Assembly: GCA_015232315.1 (NCBI GenBank)
Contig: JADFZZ010000022.1
Coordinates: 22,505-86,504, forward strand
Length of the DNA stretch: 64,000 bases
Reading direction: 5' to 3'
Source: SAR324 cluster bacterium
Lineage (GTDB): Bacteria > SAR324 > NAC60-12
This document shows, in pieces, positions 57,214 through 64,000 of the stretch. Position 1 is the stretch's first letter; each line of letters opens with the position of its first letter. The notes below the pieces were generated by a model. It saw nothing but the letters and a program-made list of their open reading frames with translations, did not search any database and was not told where the DNA came from. Both the position numbers and the translations under genes were made by a program.

Positions 57214-57597
57214 AATCCTCTTAAAAAGAAATGAAAATTCCTAGTAATTATCAAGGCGCACAAAATAGCCCACCCATTAAGATGAGTCAAGCCTCACACC
57301 AATACCTGGATGCTGTTCGTTTCAGATCAATGCGGATTCAATATCAATTCGTCCTATAACTAAATTTGTAGATAATACGGAGAATGGGTTTATGTCAGAC
57401 ATGGTTTGTTATTGTTGCATGCGTCGTTTTACTATTATTTGCTCATAAATGACTGAGAATCCCGATTCCAAATAAAATTTTGTCGTTCATGTGAAAAAAT
57501 ATTGAATAAAAATAAAGTCTCTCCTCGACACACCAGAAAGGATTTGTTACAGGACAAATAAAATAAAACAGCAATTATTAAAAATGGGGAGTCTTTC
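57214..57597. other. Intergenic region upstream of the lipoprotein gene
   Basis: This 384-base AT-rich divergent region must hold the promoters of moeB and of the large lipoprotein gene. A ribosome site (GGGGAGT) precedes the latter. I see no convincing -35/-10 pair and no RNA gene. Confidence 0.5.
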
Positions 57598-60500
57598 ATG
57601 AAACGTTGGATCTGGGTGGTGTTGGCGGGATTTATTCTTGGAGGGTGTGCCGCCCCAAGCCTGTTTTTGAATAATATTGCGGTCGATGGAGTGGTTTGCT
57701 TTCAGGCTAAAGCTACAGAACCGCATCAGATTGAATTTTCTACTTTTCTCAAGTGGGGTGATGGCAAAATTCTGAATCTTGCAGAACGTATCCTGTCTAG
57801 ATTTCCTGATTCAACACAGATTTCATCGCCTGAGGAGACAATTTGTGAAAATGAATTGGGCATTGAACCCCGGTCGTTCACCCAGAAAAATTTTTTTGAA
57901 GGACATCTGGAACAGATTATAGGGGTCTATGCTCTGAGAAAAGGACTCCTCCAGAAGCCTGTCATTGATGATATTACGCAAAAAAACGAACAGTTTCAGA
58001 TTGATGTGATTTTTCAGGATTATAAGGATATCCAAATTCGTCTGTCAGGCAATATTCAGGGGCTTAGTGTCAGGAAAAAAGCATCATCAGAAGGTCTGCC
58101 AGCGATTAAGACGATTGGTGACCGCTTGTTTTCCGTGAGTGAATCTGTCGTCTTGTTTCCCTTGAGTTATGAAATACAGACTGCTTTTATTGGCAAGGAA
58201 CAGCCCTGTCAGTTGAGACAGGTTTCAAATCAGGAATATGTTTGTGAACTTCCTGTGGAAATATGCTTAATTCCCATTCGCGGTACATCTTCTAAAGAAC
58301 TGAAAATGGTGCCGGAAGTTCGTGATAAAAAAAACAATCAGACCATTGCGTATCTGGATGCCAATCTTAAATATGCTCCTTCCTCCAGTTTTGTCCTCAA
58401 ATACACCTCAATTAAAGACAAGATTCAGGAGTATCAAACACAGTGCTTTGATGATGTGAAGTTTTTATCACAATTTTCTAAAGACGGAGAAAAATTTTCT
58501 GAAGAAAATCCGTTGTTGCTCAGTTTTTTGAGGAAAATTGCGGATCCTTATTATTCAACATCCTTCAAGGTTGAAGTGGAATCCATGGAACAGGGAATCC
58601 ATGCTCAGGTTATTTATGATGAATTGATAGAGATTCCGAACAATGCGACCTTTTTAAGGATCGAGGGGGGGCCTAAGCCTCGAGAGTTTCTGCCGGATGG
58701 CGGGACAACGCATGTGTCTTTTCCTGATAAATATCTGGATCCCAAATATCGATTTTTCATTGAAGTGAAACAGCGCATGGAGGAATGCAATCGCCAGCCG
58801 GGAATACCAGTGATCAAAGGGGAGGGATCTTATATTTGTGAAGCTGCCACTGTGATTCCTGTCGATTTATTGACAGATATTTCAGATCAGAAAGAAGATT
58901 GTTCCACGATTTTGAGTATCAGCGGCAGGGATTCAAACTTTTATAAAGATGGGACTTCCTGTGTTTTAAGAATACCAAAACTACTGTTGAATGATGTGTT
59001 GACTCAGCAAATACAACTCAATCTCCCGGGGGGTGATTATTTGAAGCCCTCTGGACGTGTTTCGTTGTTTTCCAAAGATACGGACACGCAATGCAGTGCG
59101 TTGTTTAATATTTCGAAGCATCAAATCAGGATCGATTTAAGAACAGGTGCATGCAGGAAACTGTTTCAACCAATTGCCAAACTTGTGTTAACCAATCAGA
59201 ACGCATTGACTCCTGATTTATTACTTAAAGATCTAAAGTATCAGGTTGGCAAGGATGGGCCCTTGAAATCGCCAGTCCCTTCCTCAATGCGTACTGATGT
59301 ATACTATCTTCCTGAAGCTTTCCTGGAAAAACAAAACGTCCGTGTGTTTTTGGGGGGAAAATCTGAGGAACTTTATGAAATCAAAGAGAACGAGTTGACT
59401 TATTTGGCTAATGATTCGGGCCCCTTTGAGAAAAAAATCGGGTTTCAGGCTGTGGCAACGCAAAAATATCGTATTTTGCATGACTTTGATTCAACGCATC
59501 CAATTCCATGCAAACAATGGAAAATTGAGGGCACTTTAGGCTCCATTCTGTTTAGTGATGGACCACAGGGATGTATCACTAATGAAGCGATCAGTCTTAA
59601 ACGTCCATCTGATAAGCTGAATTTAAGATTATCCATGAGTCAGTGGAATCATCCTGAATTTGTTACAGATCCTTCAGTTACAGAAGTACATTTTGATATT
59701 CAACCTGATCAAAGCGTTTCAAAAACCACCTGCTATGCTGTTAAAAACAACGATCAGTTGAAATTGATGCTGACAGGTGTTGATTGCATCAAACAACTCA
59801 ATCCACAGCGTGTCGTGAAAGTTGAAAATGCCTTCAGTAATGTCTTGGTCAAACAGTTATTATTCAAAAATTTACCGGAATTCGCGGCTTCCGTGAAAGA
59901 GCTTCATATACCTCTCGATTCATCATCAGTACTTCTCGAAAATGACCAGTACTCTTCCTATAAGGTTAAAGCCTTTCCAGTTACCTACGTATCCATCAAT
60001 CATTTTGATGCCGTTACAAAAGAAAGTCTGCCTGCTGTCGACTGTGATGCGTTGAAACAGAAACTGAATCAAGCCGGTTATGGAATGATTGGACAGACTT
60101 GTTCTTTATCCTCAGGTGGACAATCAATGATTCCGATATATAAATATCAGAAAAATGCGTTGGGATCGGTGGATCTTGATTGTCGCGTGTCAATGCGAAA
60201 GGCATATCCATCTTTGCCGGGAACTGTGAATCTGGTGCCGGGAGTGTCGCCGCTCGTACCTCAATATCATAATCATAAAAACCGGGTGTTATGGATTGCG
60301 GTAAATAATACGGGAGAATGGGAACGGGAAACCAGCGATGGGACAGAAAAATGGTACCATATTTTAAGACGAATTTTTACAGAACTTACATCCGCACTTG
60401 ATGCGTCTGTTGACGAAAGTTCGTTGGTGGGAACTGTTATCGGTCGACTGGATTCTTTAGTTTTGACATATCACTATGAAAAAGCAGATGAAGTTTTTTC

Positions 60501-60954
60501 CGCGGCACCTGACATTGCTGAAAAAAGGATGGTTTTTGTTCCACCTCATAAAGATTATGCTACAAGGCTATTGAATAAACCGCCGGGATACAGTACGAAC
60601 TTAACAGCGGATTTTTTGGAACAGTTGTCTGAGAATCTCTATAATATGGAGGGTGAGCAACCCTTGGAATTGATCACGTTCATATTTAGAGACCCAGCAT
60701 TGCATAGTAGCAATCAGGCAATTAAAAAATTAAAAAGAACTTTAATGGGACAAAATAAACACAGGGATATAAGGTGGATTATCATTGAGGCAGCTCCCGG
60801 TTCTCAAAAAAATGATACCATCAAATGGATCGATGAATTTCGTGATATTTCTGATTCGAATCATTCATGGGAAATGATTCATGAGGTTATCAACACAGAA
60901 AATCAATTGGAACAATATAAAACTAAATTGATTGATTTAACTCAACAATACTAA
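57598..60954 (+). CDS. Large lipoprotein (1118 aa), unknown function
   Basis: MKRWIWVVLAGFILGGC is a lipoprotein signal with lipobox LGGC and Cys at 17; Ala at +2 favours the outer membrane. The body is beta-rich with many short repeats of about 100-130 residues containing Cys pairs (for example CQLRQVSNQEYVCELPVEICLIPI, CSTILSISGRDSNFYKDGTSCVLRIPKLLL, CSALFNISKHQIRIDLRTGACRKLF). The last about 220 residues (RVLWIAVNNTGEWERE..., DIRWIIIEAAPGS) look like a Rossmann-type domain distantly like von Willebrand A, but without a metal-binding DxSxS. It is 24 bases upstream of the vWA protein gene and probably partners with it. No known family is recognised. Confidence 0.75.
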   Translation: MKRWIWVVLAGFILGGCAAPSLFLNNIAVDGVVCFQAKATEPHQIEFSTFLKWGDGKILNLAERILSRFPDSTQISSPEETICENELGIEPRSFTQKNFFEGHLEQIIGVYALRKGLLQKPVIDDITQKNEQFQIDVIFQDYKDIQIRLSGNIQGLSVRKKASSEGLPAIKTIGDRLFSVSESVVLFPLSYEIQTAFIGKEQPCQLRQVSNQEYVCELPVEICLIPIRGTSSKELKMVPEVRDKKNNQTIAYLDANLKYAPSSSFVLKYTSIKDKIQEYQTQCFDDVKFLSQFSKDGEKFSEENPLLLSFLRKIADPYYSTSFKVEVESMEQGIHAQVIYDELIEIPNNATFLRIEGGPKPREFLPDGGTTHVSFPDKYLDPKYRFFIEVKQRMEECNRQPGIPVIKGEGSYICEAATVIPVDLLTDISDQKEDCSTILSISGRDSNFYKDGTSCVLRIPKLLLNDVLTQQIQLNLPGGDYLKPSGRVSLFSKDTDTQCSALFNISKHQIRIDLRTGACRKLFQPIAKLVLTNQNALTPDLLLKDLKYQVGKDGPLKSPVPSSMRTDVYYLPEAFLEKQNVRVFLGGKSEELYEIKENELTYLANDSGPFEKKIGFQAVATQKYRILHDFDSTHPIPCKQWKIEGTLGSILFSDGPQGCITNEAISLKRPSDKLNLRLSMSQWNHPEFVTDPSVTEVHFDIQPDQSVSKTTCYAVKNNDQLKLMLTGVDCIKQLNPQRVVKVENAFSNVLVKQLLFKNLPEFAASVKELHIPLDSSSVLLENDQYSSYKVKAFPVTYVSINHFDAVTKESLPAVDCDALKQKLNQAGYGMIGQTCSLSSGGQSMIPIYKYQKNALGSVDLDCRVSMRKAYPSLPGTVNLVPGVSPLVPQYHNHKNRVLWIAVNNTGEWERETSDGTEKWYHILRRIFTELTSALDASVDESSLVGTVIGRLDSLVLTYHYEKADEVFSAAPDIAEKRMVFVPPHKDYATRLLNKPPGYSTNLTADFLEQLSENLYNMEGEQPLELITFIFRDPALHSSNQAIKKLKRTLMGQNKHRDIRWIIIEAAPGSQKNDTIKWIDEFRDISDSNHSWEMIHEVINTENQLEQYKTKLIDLTQQY

Positions 60955-60978
60955 AATTCTACATGAGGGGAGGAAAAC

Positions 60979-63426
60979 ATGCCTTTAGTAATAATTTTTT
61001 TAGTTATTTTTTCTGGAACGTCTGTTTGGGCGCAGAATGCTGACTATAATACACCTGTTCTGGTATTGCAGGATAATACACCGGTGTATCAAGAATCTAC
61101 TGGGTCAAAAGAAGAAAAGAAACTGCCTTTCATGGAAACGCTATGGACATGTCGCCCTTGCGTGACAAAGGAACATAAGGGCCGCTTGCAGGTATATTGG
61201 TATGATGGTGCTGAGGATGATCCTGGTAAACAATACAAACTCATGGGGTGGATGGAACAGGAGGATTTGCTCCTGAATCGGACAGCGCTCAAGGATGAAG
61301 AAACTGATATTATTAAAAAAGTTGTGTTGAGTAATAACCCCGTTCAACACCAGAAAGACGAAAAGCTTGATAAAATTCCGATTCGATTCTCACCCAGGGA
61401 AAATGCAAAAATTGAGGCGGAATTGGGGATTTTTGATTTCTATATGGTCTATGCCGAAACAAAAAATTTTTTATTGATTGGGAACAGTGTTGGTATTTCT
61501 AAGCCGTTACTCGCCAAAGATACAATATTGGGATGGGTTCCAAGGGCAAGAACCACAGCCTGGCGAACTAGAGAAGCCATACAATTTGATGAATTAAATC
61601 GTGATAAACGGCAGCCTGTAAAAATTTATCAAACCCTAGATGGATTAAAAGACAAGAATGAAAAAGAAGTCATTGGGACTGAGGATTTTAAATATAAAAC
61701 AGACTTTAACAGTTTTCGTTTTCCTGTGATTTCCAAATCAGACAAAAAAAATTATTATGAAGTCTATTATGTGGGAGAAATTCATACAGAAGATGGCGAT
61801 GTCGTTGCGGCTGGAGATTATGATGTTGCGTCTAACGCCCTCAAAAATGTGCAGGAGAAGCTCAAAGGGTTGCAGATTTTGATTGTTGTTGATGCGACAA
61901 AAAGTATGGAGTTTGCTTTTCCTCCTATTGCAAGGGCAATCTCAAAATTTACAAGAAATCAGCGGGTTGCACAATATGATGTGAAATTTTCGTTAGGTGT
62001 TTATCGTGATATCGCAGATGGAAAAGGAATATTTGAATTAAAGCGATTTACCGATGCTGTCACTATGGAGCGGTATATTGACCAAATCTCTAAAGATACT
62101 TCGTTTGCGCGAAGCAGTCCTGACGACAAATCTTTTCTGGAGGCGGTATACCAGGGAATTGAGCGGAGTATTTCTCAACAGCAAATAAAGGATCAGTTGT
62201 TGGGTGTGATTGTTATCGGAGATCATGGCAGTCATTTGGAAGAAGTCTCTGTAAGAGAAAAAAATCGGAATTCGCATGAAGCTGTTGCGGAAGCCTTGAA
62301 GCAATATCGGTCATTGTTTTTTCCTATTCAGGTCGCTACACATTCTTCTGTAACAGATTTGAGTACGTTGCCCAAGGTGCCAACATTACAAACATTTTAT
62401 GATCAGATGAGAGATCTTCTAAAAGATAATAACCAGATTGATCGAAAAGTAGTATTTATTCCCAAAGCAGAGGGCGAGGATCCTACATCAACAGCGTATC
62501 AGAAAAAATTGGAAGATGCGATTAAGCAATATATGCGAGAAGCACTGGATGCTATCATTCAGTTGTCTGCCGTAGTGACTGCAAAACAGCAGGGTGCCAG
62601 TGACATAGTTGCCAAGAAATCCGTCAAAAACAAACCTGACACTGGAACGGATGATAGCACTTTATATGGAGTGAAACTCTCTGAAATTCTTGAAAAATGG
62701 CTGAAACAGGAAATCGAGGATGCCTTGAAACAAAAAGGAATAACAGATCCTGCTCAACTCAATGAAATGGTGGAACAACAGTGGAAGTTGGTTTCAAAAA
62801 ATCGTTCTCAACTATTTCGCAAGGGATATCTCGAAAATTATCAGAACAATATTCCTCAAATGGAGGAAATGGTTCTCGTTGAAAAGAAAAATATTGTGAA
62901 TCTGGTTTCAAATTTTGAAAAAATATTGAATGCCTATCGATCAGAACCTAAGAAACGAACTGAAGCATGTCGGCAAACGGTTCTTGGAATTCTGGGAGAA
63001 GCGATGCCTGATGCATCTGAGCAGGAACTTAGAAAATTAATGGAAGATGAAGGTTTAACGATGGAATCCATCAACCGAAAAATGACAGGCATCAATTTTA
63101 AGGGCAATAACTCATTATTGACACGTCATTGTGACGAATGGTCCAGCATGGATCCTATTCAAATGGAATCCGATGCCAATCGAATTCGCTTAAGCCAGGA
63201 TCGCTTATTCAAGGTGTTGAATAATCAGGAAAGTTTGTGGCAAGGTACTGAAGAACCTCATCCCGTATATTCAAAACGGCAGATATTTAAAGTGAATGAG
63301 ATATTTGTAGAAACAACAGACCAGTTAACAGGAAAACCAATTCAGGTTGATTTCAGGCCAAAAAAATATTGGTGGCAGCGTGGAGGTGCTACATATGCAT
63401 GGATTCCCTTCATGTCTTTTCCGTAA
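60979..63426 (+). CDS. Secreted SH3-like/von Willebrand A protein, PpkA C-terminal-like
   Basis: 815 residues with a signal peptide (MPLVIIFLVIFSGTSVWA, cleavage before QNAD). Two SH3-like modules end with GWMEQEDLL (about 90-98) and GWVPRARTTAW (185-195). The von Willebrand A domain begins at 299 with the MIDAS motif VVDATKS (D305-x-T-x-S309), and VIVIGDHGSH supplies the third acidic site. The GWV...W-linker followed by vWA resembles the C-terminal region of PpkA, the type VI secretion-linked kinase, but there is no kinase domain. The C-terminal half is helical and charged. It is co-transcribed with the large lipoprotein, suggesting a periplasmic complex. Confidence 0.75.
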   Translation: MPLVIIFLVIFSGTSVWAQNADYNTPVLVLQDNTPVYQESTGSKEEKKLPFMETLWTCRPCVTKEHKGRLQVYWYDGAEDDPGKQYKLMGWMEQEDLLLNRTALKDEETDIIKKVVLSNNPVQHQKDEKLDKIPIRFSPRENAKIEAELGIFDFYMVYAETKNFLLIGNSVGISKPLLAKDTILGWVPRARTTAWRTREAIQFDELNRDKRQPVKIYQTLDGLKDKNEKEVIGTEDFKYKTDFNSFRFPVISKSDKKNYYEVYYVGEIHTEDGDVVAAGDYDVASNALKNVQEKLKGLQILIVVDATKSMEFAFPPIARAISKFTRNQRVAQYDVKFSLGVYRDIADGKGIFELKRFTDAVTMERYIDQISKDTSFARSSPDDKSFLEAVYQGIERSISQQQIKDQLLGVIVIGDHGSHLEEVSVREKNRNSHEAVAEALKQYRSLFFPIQVATHSSVTDLSTLPKVPTLQTFYDQMRDLLKDNNQIDRKVVFIPKAEGEDPTSTAYQKKLEDAIKQYMREALDAIIQLSAVVTAKQQGASDIVAKKSVKNKPDTGTDDSTLYGVKLSEILEKWLKQEIEDALKQKGITDPAQLNEMVEQQWKLVSKNRSQLFRKGYLENYQNNIPQMEEMVLVEKKNIVNLVSNFEKILNAYRSEPKKRTEACRQTVLGILGEAMPDASEQELRKLMEDEGLTMESINRKMTGINFKGNNSLLTRHCDEWSSMDPIQMESDANRIRLSQDRLFKVLNNQESLWQGTEEPHPVYSKRQIFKVNEIFVETTDQLTGKPIQVDFRPKKYWWQRGGATYAWIPFMSFP

Positions 63427-63479
63427 TCGCTTTATTTATGAAAATAAATAATCTGTTAATTCAACGATAAATGCGGAAA

Positions 63480-63542
63480 ATAATAATTTAAATTAAATTT
63501 ATTAAAAAAATGATTGACTCTATTTTTCGAGTTACGTATAAG
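63480..63542 (+). promoter_or_regulatory. Strong rRNA promoter with AT-rich upstream element
   Basis: -35 TTGACT (63514-63519), 17-base spacer, -10 TATAAG (63537-63542). The preceding 63480-63510 is almost pure A/T, like an UP element. It is about 115 bases upstream of the 16S start and oriented with it. Confidence 0.8.
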
Positions 63543-63610
63543 TTCTGGATTCGCTGATTGCGAACGCAAATTAGTGATCTTTGACAGAGGAAAAGAGAAG
63601 AAGCGTGAGG

Positions 63611-63623
63611 GTCTTTAACAAGG
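63611..63623 (+). promoter_or_regulatory. boxA-like antitermination site in the 16S leader
   Basis: GTCTTTAACAAGG shares TCTTTAACAA with the E. coli rrn boxA core (TGCTCTTTAACAA) and lies between the promoter and the 16S 5' end. NusB/S10-dependent antitermination is the known role of such sites. Confidence 0.6.
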
Positions 63624-63657
63624 CCAATGAGTTTAGAGAAAGTAAAGAAGAGTTAAG

Positions 63658-64000
63658 GAACATGAGAGTTTGATCCTGGCTCAGAACGAACGCTGGCGGC
63701 ATGCCTAACACATGCAAGTCGAACGTGAAGTTTTCCTTCGGGGAAATGGAAAGTGGCGCACGGGTGAGTAACGCGTAGATAACCTGCCCTCAAATCTGGG
63801 ATAACTCTCCGAAAGGAGAGCTAATACCGGATAAAACCGAAGATTGAGTGATTTTTGGTTGAAAGATTTATTGTTTGGGGATGGGTCTGCGTCCCATTAG
63901 CTAGTTGGTGGGGTAAAGGCCTACCAAGGCGACGATGGGTAGCGGGTCTGAGAGGATGATCCGCCACACTGGCACTGAGACACGGGCCAGACTCCTACGG
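63658..64000 (+). rRNA. rrs: 16S ribosomal RNA, 5' part (cut by window edge)
   Basis: The sequence AGAGTTTGATCCTGGCTCAG begins at 63665 (E. coli position 8). It is followed by AACGAACGCTGGCGGC, CACATGCAAGTCGAACG, CACGGGTGAGTAACGCG and, at the edge, ACTCCTACGG (E. coli 338-347). About 343 bases are visible. The estimated 5' end is from alignment with E. coli numbering. The variable regions are compatible with Deltaproteobacteria or a related lineage, but no search was possible. Confidence 0.97.

Noticed and set aside
57392..57448. An 18-codon frame starting MSDMVCYCCMRR with a GGAG upstream.
   Set aside because: Very short, in an AT-rich non-coding region, and no transcript signal or terminator. 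It could be real but the evidence is too weak.
1..64000. CRISPR arrays and tRNA genes.
   Set aside because: I saw no regularly spaced direct repeats and no cloverleaf-type sequence in any intergenic region. Short or unusual ones could be missed without a program.

Overview
The window looks like the chromosome of a Gram-negative (diderm) bacterium. It encodes several signal-peptide proteins that end like outer-membrane beta-barrels, two lipoproteins with clear lipoboxes, type II secretion-style pseudopilins, a LolA-like protein and proteobacterial-style RpoB/RpoC. The 5' third of a 16S rRNA gene at the right edge begins in a way compatible with a deltaproteobacterium or a related deep lineage (for example SAR324-type), but I cannot place it without a database. 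No phage, insertion sequence with a transposase, CRISPR array or tRNA was recognised.

Layout. 1-5071 (minus): a two-gene pseudopilin operon whose second gene is a giant pseudopilin/LamG/fibronectin-like surface protein that runs off the left edge. 5500-15973 (minus): tkt, rpoC, rpoB, with rpoBC separated from the ribosomal protein genes that usually precede them. 16399-19176 (minus): a compact operon of a repeat-containing unknown protein, pheS (without pheT), a stand-alone RapZ C-terminal domain and a small membrane protein. 19347-21994 (plus): two small outer-membrane beta-barrel candidates and a helical unknown, with an antisense-overlapping ankyrin-repeat gene. 22053-29429 (minus): a PilZ/pseudo-receiver protein, a MITE-like element, a TerB-DUF2225 protein, a metallopeptidase/beta-propeller/beta-barrel fusion and ppnN, then pfk.

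31081-31905 (plus): a 32-residue cysteine-rich protein and a MazF/PemK-type toxin-antitoxin pair. 31952-38650 (minus): a co-oriented run ftsH, cdaA, ybbR, pdxJ, rng, purO linking membrane proteolysis, c-di-AMP synthesis, pyridoxal phosphate synthesis, RNA processing and purine synthesis. 38820-42737 (minus): a 1305-residue class I adenylate cyclase-like protein. 42856-45514 (minus): a CpxP-like lipoprotein with an OmpR-type response regulator and histidine kinase, interrupted by palindromic elements.

46015-50749 (plus): a Crp/Fnr regulator with a well-placed Fnr/Dnr-type box, followed by an ABC ATPase, FtsX/LolC-type permease, LolA-like periplasmic protein and outer-membrane protein, which together look like a trans-envelope lipid or lipoprotein export cassette. 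50852-57213: recB, an NtrB-like kinase and a MoeB-rhodanese fusion. 57598-63426 (plus): a large lipoprotein paired with a secreted SH3-like/von Willebrand A protein that resembles the non-kinase part of PpkA. 63480-64000: rRNA promoter, leader with a boxA-like site and the start of 16S rRNA.

The strongest candidates for undescribed biology are the giant adhesin-pseudopilin pair, the lipoprotein/vWA pair beside the rRNA operon, the peptidase-propeller-barrel fusion, the Fnr-controlled export cassette and the small Cys-rich protein.
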